Part shown: positions 42,125 to 55,500 of the stretch, piece after piece
How the letters are laid out: every line of letters starts with the position of its first letter
How positions within the stretch are numbered: position 1 is the first letter of the stretch
Assembly (NCBI RefSeq): GCF_048128805.1
Contig: NC_136000.1
Coordinates: 24,710,049 to 24,774,048, forward strand
Length of the DNA: 64,000 nt
DNA from: Centroberyx gerrardi
Taxonomy: Eukaryota; Chordata; Actinopteri; Beryciformes; Berycidae
Direction of reading: 5' to 3'
The notes under the pieces: generated by a model
What the model was told of the DNA's origin: nothing
Seen by the model: the letters and a program-made list of their open reading frames with translations, nothing else
Database searches by the model: none
Translations under genes and position numbers: made by a program

Positions 42125-43533
42125 TTGGAATCTCCCAGGTCCTGATAACTATGCCTTGCAATATGCTGATGGAGTGCAGACATACATCACTGAATCGGTG
42201 AGTCACATCCATGTACAAATCGTCTTAGATCAGTGAATCAGTCTGGTAAATGTTTAAGCACATCTTAAGACATTTATCTACAGATCTGATTCAGTTCTTT
42301 CTAAATGTTTCCATGTAAATCTCTCTTTAACGGTTCAAAGCCCAGGAGTTTTTAGTGAGATTTATGTTTATCCCTTAATCAGTGAGTCACAACTTTGTCT
42401 CTACTCTGTATCCTGTCTGTCTTACTTTTGTGTGTTTTCTACCCTGTAAAGTCAAAGAACTTTAAAGTACTTGAAACTCAATTAAAACTGTACACTAACA
42501 CTGCCTAAAGGCCCAGGTCATAACATGTGATTCATGCAATAGAAGTGTGTGAAAGAAAGAAAGGAAGAAAGAAAAGCAGCTGGAAATGCACTCAGCTGCC
42601 TGGTGTGAGAGACCTGGTGACCTTTTGCAAAGGTCCTACTGGAAGCCCCCCCCCCCCCCCTTATCTAGAGGTTAGGCTGGGGCTGTAGAGTCACTGTGAT
42701 GCCATCAGACAGATTGATAGAAAGTTACTTTATCCCAGAGGGAATTTCAAATAAACAGCACAAAAATGGACTGCCATCAGACCAGTGAGACACACAGCAG
42801 GTATTTGCATTAAGCGCTCGCGCAGTGGGTGCAGAGGTGCTGAGCTGCTGACTTTGAAGTTGGTGAAGTTGTCGTTAAACGCTGATGTTTCAGTTCAAGA
42901 ACAGCTTCTTGATGTGTGTGACGAGATGATGATCTCTCACAGAGACACTGGAGGAATCAGAAAGGATAGTCAGAAGGCTGTCACGGCAACGGTGACATGG
43001 AATTGACTGTTGGTAGCAAACAGTGCACAAGCATTTAAGTAACCCATCTTTATCTTAAATTCTTAGCAAAATGATGCAGATAAAACCATTTAACCATAGT
43101 TAAAGTAAGTAATTTCTATCATATTCTAATTTAGTGAAAGCCATCAAAGGTATACCAGCCAAATATTTTGTTATTCTATCCATTCAGTGAAGGAGTCTCT
43201 CCCGTTGTGTTTGTATTGGACCCCCAGTTCTGCTTGGCTGCAGTGATATTTTCTTTCAGTCTTGAGCCTCATCCAACCTCACTCTGTTTTTCTCTTTTTT
43301 CTCTCTCTCTCTGGCACTCACTTTCCTATGTCGCACCTATATAATGATTATATACTGTCTAAGCACTATGTGTGAGTAGTAATCAGTCTTAGTGTTTTTC
43401 TAGAGTTTGTAGGTGCCTATATTTGTCCCAGTGTGGTTTTGTGTGTGTGTTATTGTGCTGTTTATGTGTGTGCACAGGAGTCAACTGTCTACTTGTGGCC
43501 CACGTGTTTCTCTTCTCTGTGGTCTTTTTGTGT

Positions 43534-43577
<44 letters not shown>

Positions 43578-46500
43578 TATTTCTATCTGTGTGTTTCATT
43601 GTGTCTGCCCTGTGGTCTGTCTGTGATCGTGTGTGTCTATGTGTTTTGGTTCTGTTACTGTTTTTAAATCATTTTTCCTCTGTGTGCGCGTGTTTGTGCA
43701 CGCGTATGTGTTTGTTTGTGTGTTGTAGAATCGCCTGGACATTAAGAACGGCTGCATTCTGCGTCTGACCAAGGCACCGGTGAGTCTGCATCTGCTAGGC
43801 TCTCAGCCACGCTCTCTTCTTTCACCTCCCTCTTCTCACATTCCTCCATCCCAGTCTCTCTCTTTCTCTCTTTCACTCTCATTGTCTATCTCACTCTCTC
43901 ACTCCTTTACATTTGGCATGAGACTTATATACTTCAGAGTGAGTTACAATATGCAGAAACGTTAGAATAAGTCAGCATTGATGTATCACCACCATTGCAA
44001 GTAGCTGAGCTGCAAAGAAGTGAAACAATACAATGTGAATAAATAGAAAAGGATAAAGCGGTCACTTTTCAACTGTCCATGTGTCTAGTGTCTCTAATTC
44101 TATCTCTCTATTGCTTATTGTTGTAATTCAGCTCCCAGGCAGTCATAAATGATGTCAGAAAATTTCAGAAGATGCTAGACATGTTTACTGCTAATATCTG
44201 TTGCTTTTCCACTTGGATATTGAGTACGGTGTGTGTGATTATGCATGCATCTCTGTCTCAGTCCATGTTTACATGTGGGCGTGTATGTTTCTCCTTGTGT
44301 ATTTTGTTAATTCTGGTGAATGTAGGGCCGCTGTGCGGAGGACTTGTACAAGGGCATCCAGAGCTCGGACTCCGGCGTGCGCTGTGATTCGCTGAAGCAA
44401 CTGGCCAGCGTTTCCACAGACGTGACCTTTGCTCAGGAGTTCATCAGCCGAGACGGACACGCCCTACTGGTCAAGATAGTAGAGGACGCTAACGAGTCAG
44501 TGCTCCTACTTGTTTGTCTGTGTGTGTGTGTGTGAGTGTGTGTGTGCAGAGGGAGAGTGTGTGTGTTTAGGCTTGTTCATACTCAGCCCCTAAGCAGTCC
44601 CTCTCAATGTATTCATACCTGAGGATTTCTGTATGGACATATGTGCACATGTGAATATATGAATCCATATTTAAAATGAGGCAGAATAAGGAGGGAAGGA
44701 GAGTGTGTGCTGGAATGTGTGTGTGTGTGTGTGTGTGTGTGGGAAGGAGTGGGGGGTGCAGCAGAGCAGTGCATATTTTCCCCGGCTGCAGTGGAATGCT
44801 GTTGCTCAGATAGATACGGCTGGTACTGAGAGGTGAAGTGGCTGCTGCACATGTAGCAACATATCCTGCTATAAGGATTGTGCCTGCTAAATAATTAAGG
44901 CAGACACTAGAAGACAGTCAGATTCTGTAGAAGGAGATGGTTTCCTCCCACACTCGTTGGCAAGGCAGTGGGGTCAGAGCCTCTCAATTCGTTTTAGTTT
45001 AGTCCTTCACACCCACATTGTCCATCTTGGTCATAAGTAACATTGACAGACTCATGCTGCAGCATGCAGGAGCAGCACAGCTGGCTGAATCATGGGAGTG
45101 TCAAGGAAACGACACAATGTTGTGAAACTCACTCGAGGAACAGGTTTAATATAAGTAATATTTACACCTCAAGTTATCAGTAGTTGAGTCAGTAGTTGAG
45201 AATTACACTAAATCTGTGCTCTGGTTTCTCTGTGTGTGTGTTTGCATGCATAACTGGGTATTAGTACATGTGCTTGTCTGCATAGTATTTGTGTGTGTCT
45301 GAGTGTCCATAATATATCTTTGTGTGTGTGTGTCCGTCTCGGTCAGGGCTCCTGTGATCATGACCCACACATTGACGGGCTTCATGGAACTGATGGATCA
45401 TGGGATAGTTTCTTGGGAGAACCTCTCTTGTGTCTTCATCAAGAAGGTATCTGTGCCCGCTGTCCCCCTGTGTGTCCTCTGTCATATTCATCAACACTGC
45501 TTTTTTTCACTGACTTTGCCCCCCTTGTCTCTCTCGTTTATCTCTCTCTCTCTCTCTCTCTCTCTCCTTCCATCCTTCTTTCTTTCTCTCCCTTCCTTCC
45601 TGCCCTCCTCTCCTCTCAGATTGCCAGTTTTGTCAACGCTAAGGTGGCGGATGCATCGATCCAGCAGGTGTCCCTGGACATCCTGGAGAGCATGGTGCTG
45701 AGCAGCCACAGCCTCTTCTTACAGGTCAAACAGGAAGTCACTCTGGAGAGGCTCATCGCTCACCTACAGGTGTAAGTAAACAAAGATATGGACTGGGTCA
45801 TAGCAACCAGTCATTGGTTGATTTAACACATAGGACGTGTTTAGCCACACTCATTAGATATAGGAATATTGTTTTCTTTAAAAGCATTAGGTGTAGCATT
45901 TAAAGAAGACAAGCAAACAAGCAAGAGAAGATTGGCAGCATCTATCGGCTTCTGTGTTTGCCACCAGGTCAGATTTATTGGGAAATCTACTGTATTGCTT
46001 TATGGCACAAAGGTTAGTTAACTTTACAGCGCAAAACAGGAAGAGGCTGCTGTTCTTCCAGCACAAAATGAGCTAAAGCTTTCAGAGTTTCTCACAATGA
46101 CCCTGATGAAGGCCACAAGCCGAAACGCGTTGGTCTAACAATAAAGTTGTTCTATATACTACAAGTGTTGCTGGAGTTTTGACCTTTTTAGACCTTTTTC
46201 CCTTCTCCATGCACCTTGGAAGTAGGTGAAGTTGTGCCAGAAACCCCTACAGAGTTTCTCACAATGGCAGATGGTGGAACGAGTAAAAGGGCGATGGAAA
46301 AATCACTTCCAAGACGTTTATCCTTTTCAGTAAAGTGAAAGAGTAAATGAACACATGCAGAGCGACACCAGGGAGAAGGATGGGGGACAAGTAGCAACAT
46401 CCTCTTTGCGACAGGAAGCATCAGTGTTTATGGGATATGTGGTCTTCATTTTGAGAAACAGTAGCACTAAAAATACCGCTGGCGTGAGACAGAGGCTGCC

Positions 46501-49500
46501 AATCGTCTCCACCATGGTCTCATTTGTTTTATGGTTATTATACCCAGGTATCACAATGAATTCCACAATGATATATTGATTTTCACTTCCTTTTTACCCA
46601 AAGCACTGCTTTAGCGCTGCTTTTTATATACAGCTGTGGAACATTATGCAGTCACTTTGTCTCACACACTCCTGTCTCTGTTCTCCCTTTCAGGACAAAC
46701 CAGCAGATACAGACAAAAGCCATGGCCCTTCTTATGGCCTTACTACAGACAGCTGGAGATGCAGACAGACAGGTACAGCGTCAGTCTGTTTCTGTCTTTC
46801 GAACATTCTCCCTGTCTTCCTGTCCTCAAGGCCTCACTAAAGACAGCCAAGGATGCAAAAGACAAATAGGTGTCTGTCTGTTTCGCTGTCTTTCTGTCTG
46901 TCTGTCTGTCTGTCTGTCTCACTCTGTCTGCTCCTCTTGGCTTTGCTGCAGACAAGCTTGAGGCACAGACAGACAGATAGGTCTTTCTCTCGCTCTGCTC
47001 TGTTCCTGCCTCTCTCTCATTGTACGGAAACAGTTCCTTCTTTCAGCCCCCCCATCTCTTTTCTCTCACACTCTCTCTGTCTCAGCTGTCTCTCTTTGTC
47101 CCACACACACACACTCTTTCTTTATCTCTCTCTTTCTCTCTCTATCCCCTTCTCTCCCACACACACATACATGCACTTCCTCACTTTTAGGTCAACAAAT
47201 CCACCCCTCTTATCAGTCAGACCAATCCAAGAGCAAATCAGTCCCCAACAAAAGGAGGTTTGGTTGGAGATGTGTGTACCAGTGAGCGCTGGTTTCGTCA
47301 CAGAGGTCTAAGTCCCACACAGAGTAACCCTCCTCCCGCCCACTAACCCGTTACTGACCGTACATCGCCACCCCATGTTAGAACCGTGTCATTGCACCTC
47401 ATTCTGCCAATAAATCACTGAGAACCAACTGTCTTTTACAATGTGACAAAAGTTCTCCGTTTGTCTTTTCCAGGAGCTGTTTGCATTCTTGACCAAGAAG
47501 AATCTCCGGCAGTACATTTATAAAGTAAATCATCTACTTATTTACATTTAAATTCTGGTCTGCATTTGCCTTGACGTCGCTGGCAGCACTGGATCGTCCA
47601 GTGAATGAACCAGCACACTGACGCATTGAAGCTTGTTGTGGAAGATATTGAGTTATCACAGCAAAGTTTAATTTGAGTAAATGGTGATTATCTTTCTAGG
47701 AGGGCAGAGGAGGCTGAAAGAAAGATATGTAATTCATAAATTCCAGTTATATTGTTAGGATATTTTAGTTCCTCTAACGTCATTCCTTACACTGTACCAA
47801 AGTATTAAGTGGTAAACTATCTGTCATATTGTGGTTCTCTTTCTTTAGGACATTATTGATACATTTGGTTCATTACTGAATGATAAGGCTCACTACTACT
47901 GCTACCTGTTGTAGTGCTTCACACAGCACTAATGTATGTAAACTAAGCACCTAATCTAACCCCAGATTCAAGATTATCCATAACTCTGATTCAGTTGAAG
48001 ATGTCGTTCTGTTGTTCCAAAACACAGTATCTCTAATCATCACTAATATTTCATGAAAGAAGACTTTGCCGTGCTGCAGTTCTATACATTCAAACATTAC
48101 TCAAGAGATAGCTAATGTAACCGTGTGCCGTTTCACTTCTACAGAATATCATCCATAGCTCTGGTTCGGTCGGGGATGAGATGGCCCACTACCTCTATGT
48201 GCTGCAGTCGGTCACCTTGAATCACCTGGAGCCTCGCATGAGGACGCCTCTCGACTGTTACAGCCAGGTGGGCCATGACGCTGCAACTGCTAAGTCAAGT
48301 TAGACCAGTGGTGTAATTGTGTCTAAAACATTGCATTTAAATTTAGTAAAATTTCTGGGGGGGCAGACCCCTGACCTTCAGTTGCCCCCCCCCCCTGAAA
48401 TTTTACTAAATTTAAATGCATTTCCTGCAATTCTACAGACTTTGGCATCACTGTTGAGCTTCTTGAATACAGTAAAAGACGAAATCACCTTCACCAAAAA
48501 AGGAAAAAATGCTACGTGACAAACTATTGGCCTAAATTTTGAACACAATTAAAACTGTTTTTTAATACCATCCTTTTCTCTATTAGTTATAGATTTTTTT
48601 ATTTTACAGTGTAATGTGGCTACTTGGAAAAAAGGGTAACTACATAAATCTTAACAATGGAGTAAAGATCAACACAACCAACTATCCTACATGAAACGTG
48701 CATGAGTGCACACATATTACATTCTCTTGTTTAAAGACCACTAGCATTGTGTTGTGGATCTGTAATGCTCCATTAACTTACATTTTCACATCTACATGAG
48801 AGCAAGCTAATGTAAAAGCACATTACAATATAATCCAGAAGATAATTAATGAGAACTTCAGACTGATGTAACTGTGTGTGTGTGTGTGTGTGTGTGCTAA
48901 ATGTTATTGAAGTGATGCATCTATTCAAACAGCAGTCACCATTAGTGTGTGGCTACAGGTGTTTATGGTCCAGCTATTAGACAGCAGAGCTGTTTTTAAG
49001 TCTTTTGGTGCAAGTCTAAGTCAAGTCTCAAGTCACTTGAGACAAGTCTCAAGTCCAGTCACAAGTCTTTCAGGGCAAGTCGCAAGTCATGTCTTACTGT
49101 AAGTCTTCATAATTGCAAGTCAAGATGCAAGTCTTTCAGGTCTGTGAATGCTGACCATGCCCATTACAGTGACATGGGACCAGTTCTTGTGTTTTTAAAG
49201 TTTTCCTTTCAAAGCTTTTTTTAGAACATGACATTAGACAGTGGATAACACCATGATAGCAGTGATCCCATGTACAGAGAGTGAACGGATTATTTTTCCA
49301 CCTGACTTCTAATACCACTGTCCCTTGCAGTTTGAGGGCTTTTATTTTACAACATTAATTTTGCTGGTTAATTTGATGCCCACTCTTCAGGTTCAGAGGT
49401 TCAAACACAAGGCAGAGTCCAGTTTGGGATGAGGTTGGGATGTGATTGGCATGCTTGGTGATTGATGACATATGTGGTTTCGATAGTGAATGTCCCGTAT

Positions 49501-52500
49501 CACAAACAAACTGAATGACGAAATGAAAGATGACATGGTGTATGAATTTGGCCGAGCACCAGGATACTGTGCGTCGGCCGTATAGGATTTAGCAGACATT
49601 GATCTGACCGTATTTCCTATTGCAAATTAATTTAATGACTCAACCTACAAAAATTCAACATGAATTTGGTACGGAGAACTATGTGCTGTATAACCTGTCA
49701 AGGAAAAAAAAGATCTGTGTGCCCAGATTAGGTCAGGTACACTGGTATACAGGTGGCTACTGTTGAGGAAGACAGACTTTGTTATTTGTGTGAGCTTAAT
49801 GAGATTGAAAATGAGATCCATTTTGTTTTGTATTGCCCACATTATGATGATTTAAGAATGAGACTGTTTAATAAAGTGGAGGGAAAAATGATCTACTCCT
49901 TATGCAGGACACAGATATACTGGCATGGTTGTTTGAACACAAAACCTTTTTAATTGCTGACTATTTAGAAAAAGCTTGGGCTAGAAGGAAGACAGCACTG
50001 TATAGATGAGATTATGTGCTTCTGTTTTTTTCTTTTTTCTTTTCCATGGGTATTTGTTCTTGTCATATTAGGGGTATTATAGTACCGGAATGTACTTAAT
50101 GTACTTAATGTGCTTACTGTAATGAATTGAGTATTGCTTACAGCTATAATATAGCAAACTGAAATTTTGTTTATTTTATCAGTGTCTTGTAATCCCATGT
50201 GGGATGGGCCATCTAAGTGGCATGACACCTAAAGAAAAAAAATTCATTCATTCAAAAAATTCATTCATGCAAGAACGCAAAAAGACAATCAATTGTTAAA
50301 GTGAAGATCCAGATTCAGTCGAGGCTGTCAGACGCGACAACCTCTTCCTCCATTCACAGCGACCTGCTGGGTGTGTGTTACGCGCGCCACACATCCGAGC
50401 TGTTTATCAGGATTGCGCAATTGGGAAGGACAATCAGAAAGGGAGGAGAGTGAGACGGCCGCGGAATAAGGAGACTTACAGGGAATTCTTCACACAAATA
50501 ATTATTTTTTTTCCTATCAGACATTGTTGGACAAAATGGACTACTTGGACAGCTTAACTCGATTCATATACATGTATTATTTATTTTCTGAGCTCAGCCA
50601 CACAATTTCTCTAATTTCTCTGAGTTGTTCGCCACTTTCATCCCGGTGCAGCTGGACCGGCTGGAGGCTTGGTGGCTGTTAGACAACATTTAGGCCTATA
50701 TCACACACGCGCACGCACACACACACACCTACGAAGCATGTGACATCCAATTGCACATCAATTTTGACTTATTTTACATACGTCTTTACATCTTGAAAAG
50801 TTTGACTTTGCATGCATCTACAAGCCTACTCCAAATAGAACTAAAGTTCTACATAATAGGCTAAATATCATTTCAAATAATCGCAGCTCATTCAATCGGA
50901 ATCAATCAGAACACGGCTTAGCTTCCCCATTCTAACCGATTATGACATCATTGGATGGAGCTGGACTCTGCTCTACCAATCAGAGCCTGTCTCAGCTGCA
51001 CTGATGACATCACAATCAGAATTCTGACGTGTTTGGTCGCAGCAGCTCAGGGCATAAAAGGCCCCGCTTGAGGTCTTGAGCTTCAGACCTTACCACGGTA
51101 AGGTCTGCTCCCCTGGGCGCTGGTAAAGCTGATGCTTGGACCGGGCAAGAGGCTCTCTTTGGGAACCTTTTCACACGGTCCTCATTTCAGACCAGTAGCT
51201 ATTGGACGCTTGATGGGCGTGTTTGGAGACTTTCTCTTAAGTTTTTTTTTTTTCTAGTTAATTTTGATAGTTTGGACCAGGTGGCATGGCGGTTCGTTGA
51301 AGAGCTGGTGGTTGGTACGAAGAGGTACGGTTCGTGTCCCGCTGGAGCCAACCTGCCAGCCGCACCAAAGGTGTGGTCTGGCGGTTAGCGATGGCGGTTC
51401 GTTGAAGAGGTGGTGGTTATGAAGAGACGTGGTTCGTTGAAGAGCTGCTGGTTGGTACGAAGAGACACGGTTCGTGTCCCGCTGGAGCCAGCCTGCCAGC
51501 CGCACCAAAGGTGTGGTCTGGCGGTTAGCGATGGCGGTTCGTTGAAGAGGTGGTGGTTGGTACGAAGAAACCCGGTTCGTTGAAGAGCTGGTGGTTGGTA
51601 CAAAGAGACGCAAACCCGCCACCCAGTCCAAACTATCAAAATTAACTAGAAAAAAAAAGAAGAACTTAAAAACAAATCTGGCACGAGAGACGCGAGAGAC
51701 ACCACCAACCTCCCCCTACGACCTACCTGAAAAGTAGCTTCACCAGCTACTTTTCCTGAATTTCCCCAAGGGAATTAATGCTATCTGATCTTATGTTATC
51801 TTATAGGGTTGTAGGCCCTTGTCAAAGTCCACAGTAAGAGCTTTACCAGGGGCTCCAGGGAACGTGCTGGGTGCTGCTGCTGCAGCAGTACTTTTAAGAC
51901 GGGTGGTATTAGTCAGTAGTGGCAAGCAACAACACTGCTGCTGCTGCTGCTACTACTACAGCTGCTGCAGCAGTACAGGCCTAGTAGTGGTAGTTCCAGT
52001 AGTTCTCATTACAGATATCTGAAATATTTTAAAGTAGCATTTTGGCTAGTCATAATGTAATGAGAGATACTGTAAATTAGCATTTAAGATATCTCATATG
52101 ACCAACCGAAATGCTAATTTAAGATATTTTTTATTATATTATGACTAGTCAAAATGCTAATTTAAGATATCTTTTTTTACATTAAGACTAGTCAAAATGC
52201 TAATTTAAGATATCTCATTACATTATGACTAGTCAAAATGCTAATTTAAGATATCTTTTTTTACATTATGACTAGTCAAAATCACAAATCACAAATATCA
52301 AACATCAAACACAAGGCAGAGTCCAGTTTGGGATGAGGTTTGTCTTCCAAAAAAGTTGAGATATTTTCTCAGGGCGCCATGGTCGCGGCTGAAAAAAAAG
52401 ACGCCTAGCAACGCGTGCGCACTGCGACTGCGCTGCTCTCGCTTTTCAGCGCGTCTCCAGCGCGCCCACATTGAAAATAATGGATTTGCGCGGGCAAAAG

Positions 52501-55500
52501 AAGCCGCATGTGTACTGTCAATTTTATTAGGATTTGGAATCAAGTCTCCTATCTTCGGTAGTTTCATAGTTATGGCTAAAAACGATAATTGTCTAATGGT
52601 GGAAATCCCAGATTCAGCCTGGAATGTCTGATAGCAATGCAAGCAAAATCTACTTTTTGTGCACCTAGACCTGTTACTCCATACACACTGCTGGGATTAT
52701 AAAAGTTACATGCAAGTGACAAGTACAACTGTGACCAGTACCAGGCCAACTAAGGCATTTTGAGTAGGATTAGCTTGGTACATTGCTATTGCATTGTCAT
52801 TAGTAATTCTTTTCTTCCGTCTTAAGATCTTATTAGGCAGTCAATCCCCCTCAATATGAAGAATCTGACTTTGAATCTAGCTTTGGCCCGTAATCACCTT
52901 CCTATTGCTCAGTAGTGTAGATGGAGCCCTTATTACATCAGTTTTTCCAGATAGCATACAATGATGACAGGCAGAGAAAGAGATGTGTGACCGCAATATC
53001 ATGAGCTGCATTCAAACCTGTTGCAGTCACAGAATGTGGACAGTTTCCCCATTAACTGTCAGTATATGGGCAATTTACTTGAATTTACTCAACTGTCTCT
53101 CCCTGTTCAGGTTCAGGCAGGTAGCGCTGTCAGCATAGCCAGGCTTCACTCATTTCTCTAGTGCTGGATTTTACATGAAGTAGATATGTAAAATCAGGTT
53201 TCATTATATTAATACAGACTAGGTCAAATGAACCATTAAAATCATCAGATGAAGAATATGTGTGACAGTGAAGATAGAAAATAAAGCTGTTTCTCTTATA
53301 ACCTACTTAATCGTTTAAGTCCACTCAACATGCACACAACATCCAGTAAATGTCCATCTTTTACCTTATTCTTTATAAATGTCCCCCCTCTCCCTCCAGG
53401 AACAGCGGGACATCCTTCATGGTTTGCGGCAGGCGGCGTTTGAGACGGAGAGCGAGAACAGCCTGAGCCACGAGAGACGACGCTCGCTCTGCGCCAAGGA
53501 GTTCAAGAAGTTGGGCTTCTCCGTAAGCCTCTACTCTTTATTAGTTTCTATCCATCCATTTATTGTCATTATTGTTGTCAGTAATAGTATTAATACGAGG
53601 ATAATATCAGGATTCATATTTCTATTTGTATCAGTGTGATTAGTGTTGTCTTCGTTAATTTCCTTACAGAACAATAGTAACCCTGGTCAGGACTTGGTGC
53701 GAACCCCTCCTGGTCTTTTAGCACTGGACACCATGTTTTATTTTGCCTCACGCTATCCTGACGCCTACAGTAGGGTGAGCACTTTTTATATGTCGTTTAT
53801 TCAATAATTTGAAGAGTTTAAAGTGTTTAAAGTGATATTTCCATGACACAATATAACTTATATAACTTAACTATAGCTTTGTAAGACTTTTTGGGCAGTA
53901 AACCGTCGGCACTTGTTCTGGCTGTGTATATTTACCACTGTTTTCTGACTGTCTTTATCTATAATCAAAAACAGGCAAAATCACTACATGAAAAATGCGA
54001 CTGTAAATAAATAAAAAAAAGCATAGAGCACTCGATCACAGCAGTTCATTGTCGTTCTTATGTTATTCTTATATTGATAGAATTTACAGTCCACAGCAAT
54101 TGCATGACCACTGGGACAGCAAATACTGAATGAGCACACACATGAGGCTAACGTGTTTAAAAGCTATAAATGTTAAGTTAAAATCTGCTTTAACTTAGCT
54201 GTTTTTGTGACTTAAGTGTCATGGTTAGACTCACGTTTCTGTGTCATGCAATTTCATATCATAATGCAGTGTTTTTATCAGTCTGATAAAACACTGCATC
54301 ATGACAGAGCCTTGACTTATAGAGGACAAATTATGGACTGTTGAGAGTTTTCATTTGGAATTTCTCTCCCTCCATCAGTTTGTGTTGGAGAACAGCAGTA
54401 GGGAGGATAAACACGAGTGTCCGTTTGCCAGGAGCAGTATCCAGCTCACGCTCATCCTGTGTGAAATCCTTCGCATCGGAGAGCCCCGTAAGTCCACCTC
54501 CAACCTGCTAGTACAGCCTTTACCACAACTCCTGGTGAAACCCCTCCTGTAACTGAGGATATTATGTTTCCTCCATCCCTTCCTCCACGGCAGCCTCAGA
54601 GACCGGGTCAGACTACCACCCCATCTTCTTCAGCCAGGACCGGCTGATGGAGGAGCTTTTCTGTGTCTGCATCCAGCTGCTCAACAAGACGTGGAAGGAG
54701 ATGAGAGCCACACAGGAGGACTTCGACAAGGTACCATAGCCTCGCATAGCATAGCATAGCATAGCATGGTGTGTCTTACTGCTCAGTACAGGACACCGCA
54801 GACCTTGAAAGAGCTAAGGTGCCATGCAAGAGGATTTTGGCAGACTAGGAGAACCTTACACTCACCTCCTAACTTTCTTTTCACTTTGATGGACGGAGCA
54901 TCCCTTGAGATTTGGAGGTATGGTGACCTAAGATTGAAAGATCCAACCCAGAACCGAGCTTTGAGGCCCAAACTCCACCTCCAGTCCCATTTTATATTTA
55001 TTATGGTAATATGAAACATTTCAACACAGCATGGCCTGGCACAGTACATCACATCACAGTACATAGATGACCTGGAATGATGCAGGATGGGCTCCACCCC
55101 TCCACCCCAGCAGCTCCGCCCCAGCAGCGTAAAATCATCTTTACACAAAGATGCTGTTGGGAAAGCATGTATGTGCAAACTTACATGGGCAATAAACCAA
55201 ATCTGATTCTGACTAAGGAGTGATAGATGAGATTTGAACCAGGTCTTCCATGTAGGAAACCAGAGAGACTTGGGAGACATTTCCCCCTTGCTAAGAGAGA
55301 TATTTAAGCTTATACGGTCTCAGGCATGCCAACTCTGCTACAATGGCAAATAACTGCTCAGTCGTTGGTCCAGAATGTCACAGTGGCATGTCGACTGTCA
55401 CGGTGTGTGTGTGTAAATGGATGACATGGGTATTTCATCTGGTATGTCAGATCTAAGCCTCCCCTGGCCTGAAAAGGTCTGCCTCCTGCCAGCTACTAAA

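Noticed and set aside
53108..53150. Apparent echo of the elmo3 exon at 53400
   Set aside because: Only the GGCAGG.(A/G)GCG core matches; not distinguishable from chance.
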